Origin: Bacilli bacterium
Lineage (GTDB): Bacteria; Bacillota_I; Bacilli_A; RF39; UBA660
DNA: 20,621 nucleotides
Assembly (NCBI GenBank): GCA_028684735.1
Contig: JAQUFI010000015.1
Location: forward strand, 1-20,621
Reading direction: 5' to 3'
Shown one piece after another: positions 1 through 6,060 of the stretch; position 1 is the stretch's first letter; the number at the start of each line of letters is the position of its first letter. The notes below the pieces were generated by a model. It saw nothing but the letters and a program-made list of their open reading frames with translations, searched no databases and was not told the origin of the DNA. The position numbers were made by a program, and so were the translations under genes.

Positions 1-331
1 AGAAGCAATCAAAAAGGCTGAACAAGCTGCTACAAAAAATGTAGTAAGAGTATCTATCGTTGATGAAAGTACTATCCCACACGAAGCAATTGGTACTAGA
101 GGAGGAAGTAAAGTGTTATTGAAACCTGCTTCTAAAGGTACTGGTATTAAAGCCGGTGGAGCTGTTAGAGCTGTACTTGAATTAGCGGGAATTAAAGATA
201 TTTTATCAAAATCACTTGGATCTAGTACGAAACTTAATACCGCAGATGCTACCCTTGAAGCCCTAAAATCGCAAAAAACAGTTAATCAAATTGCTAAATT
301 ACGTGGTAAAACAGTAGAGGAGATATTATAA
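1..331 (+). CDS. rpsE: 30S ribosomal protein S5, 3' part (5' end outside window)
   Basis: S5 sits on the back of the 30S body and contributes to decoding accuracy and the mRNA entry channel. The first complete codon starts at position 2, and the frame runs open to TAA at 329-331, giving 109 residues of the C-terminal part. The visible part has the S5 C-terminal domain, with the HEAIG-RGGSKVLLKPASKGTGI stretch and the GGAVRAVLELAGIKD helix typical of the family. The stop overlaps the rplO start by one base (TAATG), so the two are translationally coupled. The usual rpmD gene does not lie between them. Identification is secure; only the N-terminal half is missing because the window begins inside the gene. 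Confidence 0.96.
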   Translation, partial: EAIKKAEQAATKNVVRVSIVDESTIPHEAIGTRGGSKVLLKPASKGTGIKAGGAVRAVLELAGIKDILSKSLGSSTKLNTADATLEALKSQKTVNQIAKLRGKTVEEIL

Positions 332-774
332 TGAAATTAAATAATATTAAACCAAATGATGGTGCTATTAAAACTCCAAAAAGAGTTGGACGTGGTGTTG
401 GTAGTGGATTAGCAAAAACAAGTGGTAAGGGACATAAAGGACAAAATGCAAGAAGTGGTGGCGGAGTTAGACCAGGATTTGAAGGTGGTCAAACCCCATT
501 ATTTAGAAGATTACCTAAAAGAGGTTTCTCTAATGCACCTTTTAAAACAAGATATGCTGTTATTAATTTAAGTGATTTAAATAAATTTGAAAGTGACGCT
601 ATTGTTACTCCAGAATTATTAAAAGAAATGGGTTTAGTAAAAAATCAATTAGATGGTATTAAAGTATTAGGAAATGGTACTTTAGATAAAAAGTTAGTCG
701 TTAAAGCGCATAAGTTTTCTAGCGTAGCACAAGAACAAATAGAAAAACTAGGTGGAAAAGCTGAGGTGATTTAA
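331..774 (+). CDS. rplO: 50S ribosomal protein L15
   Basis: L15 is a late-binding protein of the large subunit that contacts 23S rRNA through a long basic N-terminal extension. The 147-residue product has the usual length. It shows the glycine/arginine-rich N-terminal half, including RVGRGVGSG, KGHKGQNAR, a GGGVRPGFEGGQ segment and LPKRGF, followed by the globular C-terminal domain. The ATG overlaps the rpsE TAA by one base. secY begins 2 bp after its stop, and the secY ribosome binding site GAGGTGAT (763-770) lies inside the last codons of rplO. This fits expression as part of the spc operon. Confidence 0.97.
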   Translation: MKLNNIKPNDGAIKTPKRVGRGVGSGLAKTSGKGHKGQNARSGGGVRPGFEGGQTPLFRRLPKRGFSNAPFKTRYAVINLSDLNKFESDAIVTPELLKEMGLVKNQLDGIKVLGNGTLDKKLVVKAHKFSSVAQEQIEKLGGKAEVI

Positions 775-775
775 A

Positions 776-2041
776 ATGTTTGCAATGATTAAGCAAGTAT
801 TTAATCCCAAAAATAAGGATTTACAAAAACGTATCTTATTTACCTTATTCGTTTTATTTGTCTTTAAATTAGGAACAACAATTATTGTTCCAGGAATTAA
901 TAAGGATGCATTAACTGGTAGTTTAGGCTTTCTTGAATTGTTAAATACAATGGGTGGAGGAGCAATGGAAAGATTTTCTGTTTTTGCTCTTGGAGTTATG
1001 CCTTATATTACGGCATCAATTATTATTCAATTGTTACAAATGGATATTATTCCATATTTAGCTGAACTTCGAAATCAAGGTCAAACAGGTAGAAACAAAG
1101 TTAATAAGATAACTCGTGTAGTGGGTATTATTATTGCCTTTATTCAAGGTTATTTATTTACTTTTGCTGTTATTCAAGATGGAAAACCATTACAACATAT
1201 GGAAATAGCTCTTATTTTGACTGCTGGAACAGCTTTCTTATTATGGTTAGGTGATCAAATTACCCAAAAAGGTGTAGGAAATGGTTTATCTTTAATCATT
1301 ATGGCAGGTATTATTGCATCAATGCCTAAAATGTTTATTGATGCATGGAATGGATTAGTCGAAACAGGAAGTACTCAGGGTACAGCCTTAGGTATTGTAA
1401 CCTTTGTATTGTTTGTTTTAATATATCTAGCGATTATTTTAGGTATTATTTATGAACAAACAGCTGAAAGAAGAGTACCAATTCAATATGCTAATAAATC
1501 ATTGAGTAATTATGGTGGAAAACAAAGCTATATTCCATTTAAACTTAATTCAGCGGGGGTTATACCAGTAATCTTTGCGTCAGCACTTATTTCAATTCCT
1601 GGTATTATATCAGCAATTGTTAAAAGTGAAAATTTTGATTTATTTGTTAGTAAATGGTTAGCCATGACTTCACCAACAGGTTTAGTTTTATATGTTATCT
1701 TAATTTTTGGATTTTGTTATTTTTATACCTTTGTCCAATTAAAGCCTAAGGAAATGGCTGATAATTTAAATAAAAATGGTGGTTATATTCCAGGTATTAG
1801 ACCAGGAGAGGAAACTGTCGATTATATCAACAAGGTTTTGAGGCGAATTACTTTTGTAGGAGCATTAGCCCTTAGTTTTATCGCTGTTTTACCAATTTTA
1901 TTTGGATTTTTCTCAAATTTACCAACTAGTGTCACTATTGGTGGTACAGGATTATTAATCGTTGTTGGGGTTGCCTTAGAAACATTTAAACAAGTTGAAA
2001 GTCAATTAGTTAGTAGGAGTTATAAAAGGAGAAAAAGATAA
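776..2041 (+). CDS. secY: Protein translocase channel subunit SecY
   Basis: SecY is the pore of the Sec translocon in the cytoplasmic membrane; with SecE and SecG it passes unfolded proteins driven by SecA or the ribosome. The 421-residue product matches the family length and has about ten hydrophobic segments. Recognisable parts are the N-terminal KDLQKRILFTLFVLFVFKLG segment, the ALGVMPYITASIIIQLL helix, and the cytoplasmic loop with KPKEMADNLNKNGGYIPGIRPG near residue 335. The basic C-terminal tail ends RSYKRRKR. The start at 776 is supported by GAGGTGAT five bases upstream; an internal ATG at 785 is a weaker alternative. Its TAA overlaps the adk ATG by one base. Placement between rplO and adk is the standard spc-operon order. 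Confidence 0.98.
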   Translation: MFAMIKQVFNPKNKDLQKRILFTLFVLFVFKLGTTIIVPGINKDALTGSLGFLELLNTMGGGAMERFSVFALGVMPYITASIIIQLLQMDIIPYLAELRNQGQTGRNKVNKITRVVGIIIAFIQGYLFTFAVIQDGKPLQHMEIALILTAGTAFLLWLGDQITQKGVGNGLSLIIMAGIIASMPKMFIDAWNGLVETGSTQGTALGIVTFVLFVLIYLAIILGIIYEQTAERRVPIQYANKSLSNYGGKQSYIPFKLNSAGVIPVIFASALISIPGIISAIVKSENFDLFVSKWLAMTSPTGLVLYVILIFGFCYFYTFVQLKPKEMADNLNKNGGYIPGIRPGEETVDYINKVLRRITFVGALALSFIAVLPILFGFFSNLPTSVTIGGTGLLIVVGVALETFKQVESQLVSRSYKRRKR

Positions 2042-2703
2042 TGAAGAGTATTATTTTATTAGCTCCGCCAGCTGCAGGTAAAGGAACTCAATCCGCACTA
2101 ATAAGTGAGAAATATAGAATTCCTCATATTTCAACTGGTGACTTACTAAGAAATGCTGTTCGTGATAATAATCCATCTGCTGAGTTGATTGCTAATTTAA
2201 TTAACTCAGGATCGATGGTAAATGATGAAATTGTTTTAGCTTTATTAAAGATGAGACTAAATCAAAGTGATTGTGATAACGGATATATCCTTGATGGATT
2301 TCCTCGTAATGTTGATCAAGCAATAGCTTATGAAAAAATATTAAAGGATCTCAATAAGGAATTAGGAATTGTTATTTTTCTTGATTTGGATAAAGAACTA
2401 GCTCTACAAAGAATTATCGGTAGATTATCGTGTTCTAACTGTGGTCAAGTTTATAATTCAATGTACGAAGAGACAAAACCTAAAGTTGATAATCAGTGTG
2501 ATAATTGTCAAACTAAGTTATCTCGTCGTGATGATGATAACGAGAAAACATTTAATACTCGTTTTGAAGTCTATCTTGAAAAAACCCAACCATTAATTGA
2601 TTACTATGAAGAAAAAGGTATCTTATATCGCATTAATAGTGGTATAAGTAAAGATTATACCTTTAATGAAATAGAAAAAATTATAGGGGGGTTGTATGAT
2701 TAA
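2041..2703 (+). CDS. adk: Adenylate kinase, zinc-binding long form
   Basis: The cytoplasmic enzyme interconverts ATP + AMP and 2 ADP. The 220-residue protein is the long type with a zinc-containing LID: cysteines 131, 134, 153 and 156 form a Cys4 site. DGFPR (85-89) and the LID arginines in SRRDDD (161-166) are present. The phosphate-binding loop is unusual: it reads APPAAGKGTQ (8-17), where the family normally has GxPGxGKGT, so the first and the central glycines are both alanine while GKGT is intact. The ATG overlaps the secY stop by one base, and the 3' end overlaps map by 8 bp. The assignment is sure; the effect of the loop change is unknown. Confidence 0.97.
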   Translation: MKSIILLAPPAAGKGTQSALISEKYRIPHISTGDLLRNAVRDNNPSAELIANLINSGSMVNDEIVLALLKMRLNQSDCDNGYILDGFPRNVDQAIAYEKILKDLNKELGIVIFLDLDKELALQRIIGRLSCSNCGQVYNSMYEETKPKVDNQCDNCQTKLSRRDDDNEKTFNTRFEVYLEKTQPLIDYYEEKGILYRINSGISKDYTFNEIEKIIGGLYD

Positions 2704-3442
2704 AATAAAAAGTCCTGAAGAAATTGAAATAATGAAAGTGGCTGGAAAAATTGTTGGTGATACTCATAAGTATCTAATACCCTATATCAAACCAGGTATA
2801 ACGACAATTGAACTTGATACTTTAGCTCATGATTATATTATTAGTTGTGGAGCTACACCATCTTTTAAAAACTATAATGGTTTTCCAGGTTCAATATGTA
2901 CATCTATTAATAATGTGGTTGTACATGGTATTCCAGGAACTAAAAAATTAAAGGAAGGGGACATTATTTCAGTTGACATAGGAGCATGTTATAAAGGATA
3001 TCATGGAGATTCAGCTTGGACTTATCCTGTAGGTAAAATTGATGAAAACAAAAAATATTTAATGGAACATACAGAAAAAGCCTTATTTGAAGGTTTAAGT
3101 GTCATTAAAGAAGGAATCCATATAGGTGATATCGGAAATGCCATTGAAAATTATGCTGAAAAGCATCGTTTAGGGGTTGTCAAAGAATTGGTAGGTCATG
3201 GGGTTGGTAAGAAACTACATGAAATGCCAGATGTTCCAAACTATGGTAAAAAAGGATCTGGCCCCATCTTAAAAAGTGGAATGGTTATTGCTGTTGAACC
3301 GATGTTAAATCTAGGAACAGCTAATGTTTATCTATTAGATGATAACTGGACCATTATTACTGGGGATAATAAGCCATCTGCTCACTTTGAACATACTATT
3401 CTAGTGACAAAAGATGGATATAAAATATTAACGAAGAGGTGA
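2696..3442 (+). CDS. map: Methionine aminopeptidase, type I
   Basis: It removes the initiator methionine from nascent proteins whose second residue is small. The 248-residue length is standard for the bacterial type Ia enzyme without an extension. The dinuclear metal ligands are visible: the Asp of ISVDIGA, the Asp of YHGDSAW, the His of VGHGVG, the Glu of VEPML and the Glu of FEHTIL. The catalytic-pocket His lies in VVHGIP. The start ATG lies within the end of adk (8-bp overlap), preceded by a run of six G at 2686-2691 acting as ribosome binding site. infA follows after 4 bp. This adk-map-infA order is the classic Bacillus arrangement. Confidence 0.98.
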   Translation: MIKIKSPEEIEIMKVAGKIVGDTHKYLIPYIKPGITTIELDTLAHDYIISCGATPSFKNYNGFPGSICTSINNVVVHGIPGTKKLKEGDIISVDIGACYKGYHGDSAWTYPVGKIDENKKYLMEHTEKALFEGLSVIKEGIHIGDIGNAIENYAEKHRLGVVKELVGHGVGKKLHEMPDVPNYGKKGSGPILKSGMVIAVEPMLNLGTANVYLLDDNWTIITGDNKPSAHFEHTILVTKDGYKILTKR

Positions 3443-3446
3443 TATT

Positions 3447-3662
3447 ATGGCTAAAAAAGATACTATTGAGGTCGAGGGTAAGGTAATTGAAATTATGCCA
3501 GGCACAATATTTAAAGTAGAATTAGAAAATAAACATACCGTGATTGCCCACGTTTCTGGTAAAATCCGATTAAATTATATTCGCATCTTACCAGGTGATA
3601 CGGTTACTGTGGAATTATCACCATACGATTTAACACGTGGGCGCATAACCTATAGGAAATAG
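3447..3662 (+). CDS. infA: Translation initiation factor IF-1
   Basis: IF-1 is a single OB-fold protein that occupies the 30S A site during initiation. The 71-residue product has the expected size and motifs: MAKKDTIEVEG at the start, VIEIMPGTIFKVELEN, AHVSGKIRLNYIRILPGD and VTVELSPYDLTRGRITYR. The ATG is preceded by GAGGTGAT overlapping the end of map. rpmJ follows after 14 bp with its own AGGAGG site. Nothing unusual is seen. Confidence 0.98.
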   Translation: MAKKDTIEVEGKVIEIMPGTIFKVELENKHTVIAHVSGKIRLNYIRILPGDTVTVELSPYDLTRGRITYRK

Positions 3663-3676
3663 TAGGAGGAATAAAA

Positions 3677-3790
3677 ATGAAAAGAAGAGCATCAGTTAAA
3701 AAAATCTGTGAAAAATGTAAAATTATTAAACGTAATGGAAAAGTCATGGTTATATGTACTAATCCAAAACATAAGCAAGTGCAAGGTTAA
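3677..3790 (+). CDS. rpmJ: 50S ribosomal protein L36, zinc-ribbon form
   Basis: This 37-residue gene encodes the small large-subunit protein L36, found by reading the gap between infA and rpsM. The product begins MKRRASVKKICEKCK and ends NPKHKQVQG. Cys11, Cys14, Cys27 and His32 form the zinc ribbon of the C+ paralogue, meaning the zinc-containing version rather than the zinc-free one used in zinc limitation. AGGAGG at 3664-3669 lies seven bases before the ATG. It sits in its normal place between infA and rpsM. Confidence 0.97.
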   Translation: MKRRASVKKICEKCKIIKRNGKVMVICTNPKHKQVQG

Positions 3791-3804
3791 TAGGAGGTGT
3801 TTGA

Positions 3805-4170
3805 ATGGCACGTATAAAAGGTGTAGATGTACCGAATAATAAAAGAATTGAAATAGCATTGACCTATATTTATGGTATTGGTCGAAACTTATCTAATCAA
3901 ATTTTAAAAGCTGCAAATGTTGATATCAATAAAAAAGCAGGCGATTTGGATGCAGATGAATTAGCTCGTATTCGTGATGAGGTTAATAATCATTTAACTG
4001 AAGGAGATTTACGTCGTGAAGTTAATATGAATATTAAAACGAAGATGGAAATCAATTCTTATCAAGGAGTTCGTCACAAAAAGGGTTTGCCGGTAAGAGG
4101 TCAAAGAACTAATCGTAATGCTAGAACTCGTAAGGGTAAAGGTAAAACGGTAGCTAATAAGAAAAAATAA
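3805..4170 (+). CDS. rpsM: 30S ribosomal protein S13
   Basis: S13 binds the head of the 30S subunit and forms an intersubunit bridge with L5. The 121-residue length is typical. Family features are MARIKGVDVPNNKRIEIALTYIYGIG at the N terminus, the helix-two-turn-helix middle part, and the basic tail containing RHKKGLPVRGQRTNRNARTRKGKGK. AGGAGGTG at 3792-3799 supports the start. It heads the alpha-operon part (rpsM-rpsK-rpoA-rplQ) but follows rpmJ by only 14 bp with no visible terminator, so it is likely read through from spc. Confidence 0.98.
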   Translation: MARIKGVDVPNNKRIEIALTYIYGIGRNLSNQILKAANVDINKKAGDLDADELARIRDEVNNHLTEGDLRREVNMNIKTKMEINSYQGVRHKKGLPVRGQRTNRNARTRKGKGKTVANKKK

Positions 4171-4199
4171 TAGTAACTAAAATAAAGGAGGTTATCGAA

Positions 4200-4583
4200 A
4201 TGGCTTATAAACCAAGAAAGAGAAAAGTTAAAAAGAATATTCCAGAAGGAAAAGCTTTTGTTCATTCAACGTTCAATAATACGATTGTTACCATTTCTGA
4301 TTTGGATGGGAATGCAATTAGTTGGGCTTCTGCTGGAACGTTAGGTTTTAAAGGTAGTAAAAAGTCAACTCCATTTGCTGCTGGCATGTCTGCCGAAGCA
4401 GCAGGAAAAGCAGCCTTTGATATGGGAATGCGAAAAGTTGAAGTTTTTGTAAAAGGATTGGGGTCAGGACGTGAAACAGCTATTCGTTCTTTACAAACAG
4501 CTGGTCTTGAAATTACAACAATCACTGATGTAACGCCTATCCCACATAATGGATGTCGTCCACCAAAACGACCACGTAACTAA
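4200..4583 (+). CDS. rpsK: 30S ribosomal protein S11
   Basis: S11 lies on the 30S platform near the E site and mRNA exit. The 127-residue product has the usual length. It shows the motifs GKAFVHSTFNNTIVTISD, SAGTLGFKGSKKSTPFAAG and VKGLGSGRETAIRSLQ, and the C-terminal TPIPHNGCRPPKRPR. A strong ribosome binding site (AAAGGAGGT) sits just upstream of the ATG, 29 bp after rpsM. No anomaly is seen. Confidence 0.98.
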   Translation: MAYKPRKRKVKKNIPEGKAFVHSTFNNTIVTISDLDGNAISWASAGTLGFKGSKKSTPFAAGMSAEAAGKAAFDMGMRKVEVFVKGLGSGRETAIRSLQTAGLEITTITDVTPIPHNGCRPPKRPRN

Positions 4584-4603
4584 AAGAAAAGGAGTGTGGA
4601 AAA

Positions 4604-5554
4604 GTGTTAAACTTTGAAAAACCAACATATAAAATAATGGAATATGTTGAAAGCAATAATTATGGTAAATTTGAATTAGAACCTCTAGAAAGAGGATTTG
4701 GTACAACCATCGGAAATGCTCTAAGAAGAGTAATGTTATCAAATATGCCAGGGAGTGCTATTGTTGCTGTTAAAATAGACGGTGTTATGCATGAATTTCA
4801 AACGATTGAAGGTGCGGTTGAAGATGTAACATCAATTATTTTAAATTTAAAAAGTGTTGTATTAAAGAAAAATGTTGCTGAAGAAAAGATTATCCACTTA
4901 TCAAGTTCGAAAGAAGGAGTGGTTACGGCTGGAGATATTGAAACTGATTCTGATGTTGAGATTATTAACCCAGATCAAGTTATCGTTACTTTAGCTAAAG
5001 GTGGAAAAATCAATATGGAAATGATTGTTGGAAGTGGCCGAGGATATGTTCCAGCACCTGAAAATAAACAACATATTGAAGATAAAAAAATAGGTTATAT
5101 ACCAATTGATGCATTATATTCACCAGTTGAAAGAGTTAATTATGAAGTAGAAAATGCTCGTGTAGGGCATAATGCAAACTATGACAAATTAATTATGAAT
5201 GTGTATACGAATGGATCAATTAAACCAGAAGAAGCAATGGCTTTAGGTTCAAGAATTTTAATTGAACACTTTGAAATTATAACTAATCTAAGTGAAATGG
5301 CTGATACAACAGGTATTATGGCTGCTAAACAAGAAGATAGTAAACAAAAGAAATTAGAAACATCAATTGATGATTTGGATTTTTCAGTTAGAGCATATAA
5401 CTGCTTAAAAAGAGCTAATATTAATACCTTGGGCGATTTAACAGAGAAAACAGAATTAGAAATGATGAAGATTCGTAATTTAGGTAAAAAATCATTAAAA
5501 GAAGTAATTGATAAAATTAATGAATTAGGACTTAAATTCCGCGATGAAGACTAA
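4604..5554 (+). CDS. rpoA: RNA polymerase alpha subunit
   Basis: The alpha dimer is the scaffold for RNA polymerase assembly and the docking site for activators and UP elements. The 316-residue product begins with GTG at 4604, nine bases after GGAG (4591-4594). The N-terminal domain (about 1-230) carries the dimer motif LERGFGTTIGNALRRVMLS (28-46). A linker rich in Lys/Gln/Glu (about 237-252) leads to the C-terminal domain. There the helix-hairpin-helix region has Arg263 of VRAYNCLKR, equivalent to the DNA-contacting Arg265 of E. coli, and the RNLGKKSLKE motif (291-300). It is followed 17 bp later by rplQ. Confidence 0.98.
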   Translation: MLNFEKPTYKIMEYVESNNYGKFELEPLERGFGTTIGNALRRVMLSNMPGSAIVAVKIDGVMHEFQTIEGAVEDVTSIILNLKSVVLKKNVAEEKIIHLSSSKEGVVTAGDIETDSDVEIINPDQVIVTLAKGGKINMEMIVGSGRGYVPAPENKQHIEDKKIGYIPIDALYSPVERVNYEVENARVGHNANYDKLIMNVYTNGSIKPEEAMALGSRILIEHFEIITNLSEMADTTGIMAAKQEDSKQKKLETSIDDLDFSVRAYNCLKRANINTLGDLTEKTELEMMKIRNLGKKSLKEVIDKINELGLKFRDED

Positions 5555-5571
5555 TAGTTAGGAGGAATATT

Positions 5572-5928
5572 ATGGCTTATAGAAAATTAGGAAGAACTAA
5601 CAAGCATCGTAGAAGTATGCTTGCCAATCTAACTAGAGATTTAATCATGAATGAAAGAATTGAAACAACAGAAACAAGAGCTAAAGAAACTCGTAAATTT
5701 GTTGATAAAATGATTTCTTATGGTAAAAGTGGTTCCTTAGTATCTCGCAGGAAAGCATTAGCCTTTTTTGGAAACGATAATGTTGTAGTAAAGAAGGTAT
5801 TTGATGATTTAGCACAACGTTATGCTAATCGAAATGGTGGATACACTAGAATTTTAAAATTAAATGAACGTCGTGGTGACGATGCTTTAATGGTAATTTT
5901 AGAATTAGTAGAAAAGGATGCTGAATAA
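5572..5928 (+). CDS. rplQ: 50S ribosomal protein L17
   Basis: L17 lies near the exit tunnel of the large subunit. The 118-residue product is the normal length for Bacillota. It begins MAYRKLGRTNKHRRSMLANL and contains RIETTETRAKETRK and the C-terminal RYANRNGGYTRILKL and DALMVILELV parts. AGGAGG (5562-5567) supports the ATG. It is the last gene of the ribosomal operon here: a strong intrinsic terminator follows directly and the next gene has its own promoter signal. Confidence 0.98.
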   Translation: MAYRKLGRTNKHRRSMLANLTRDLIMNERIETTETRAKETRKFVDKMISYGKSGSLVSRRKALAFFGNDNVVVKKVFDDLAQRYANRNGGYTRILKLNERRGDDALMVILELVEKDAE

Positions 5929-5930
5929 TA

Positions 5931-5959
5931 AAAATGATGATTGAAAAATCATCTTTTTT
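5931..5959 (+). terminator. Intrinsic terminator of the ribosomal operon
   Basis: A 7-bp stem GATGATT/AATCATC (5936-5942 with 5947-5953) closes a GAAA tetraloop and is followed by six T. It starts 7 bp after the rplQ stop. The flanking A and T runs could extend the stem or allow use on the other strand. Confidence 0.88.
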
Positions 5960-5964
5960 ATTGA

Positions 5965-5982
5965 GTAAAGTGTCTACTTTAC
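5965..5982. promoter_or_regulatory. Inverted repeat upstream of the repeat-protein gene
   Basis: A perfect 7-bp inverted repeat GTAAAGT-GTCT-ACTTTAC lies between the rplQ terminator and the extended -10 at 6022-6030. It has no T tract after it, so it is not an obvious terminator. It could be an operator for the following gene or just a chance structure in AT-rich DNA. No regulator family is claimed. Confidence 0.3.
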
Positions 5983-6021
5983 ATAAAAGATTGAAAAAAA
6001 ACCGCTTTCTAATAATTGATA

Positions 6022-6030
6022 TGATATAAT
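6022..6030 (+). promoter_or_regulatory. Extended -10 promoter element
   Basis: TGATATAAT is a perfect extended -10 (TGnTATAAT) 30 bp before the start at 6061. No good -35 lies 16-18 bases upstream, as is common with extended -10 promoters. It would drive the proline-rich membrane protein gene. Confidence 0.6.
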
Positions 6031-6060
6031 TGAGTTAATAATAGAATTAGGAGTTGTAAC

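Noticed and set aside
4262..4742. Minus-strand open frames across rpsK and the start of rpoA
   Set aside because: They lie opposite highly conserved genes and show no protein-like features.
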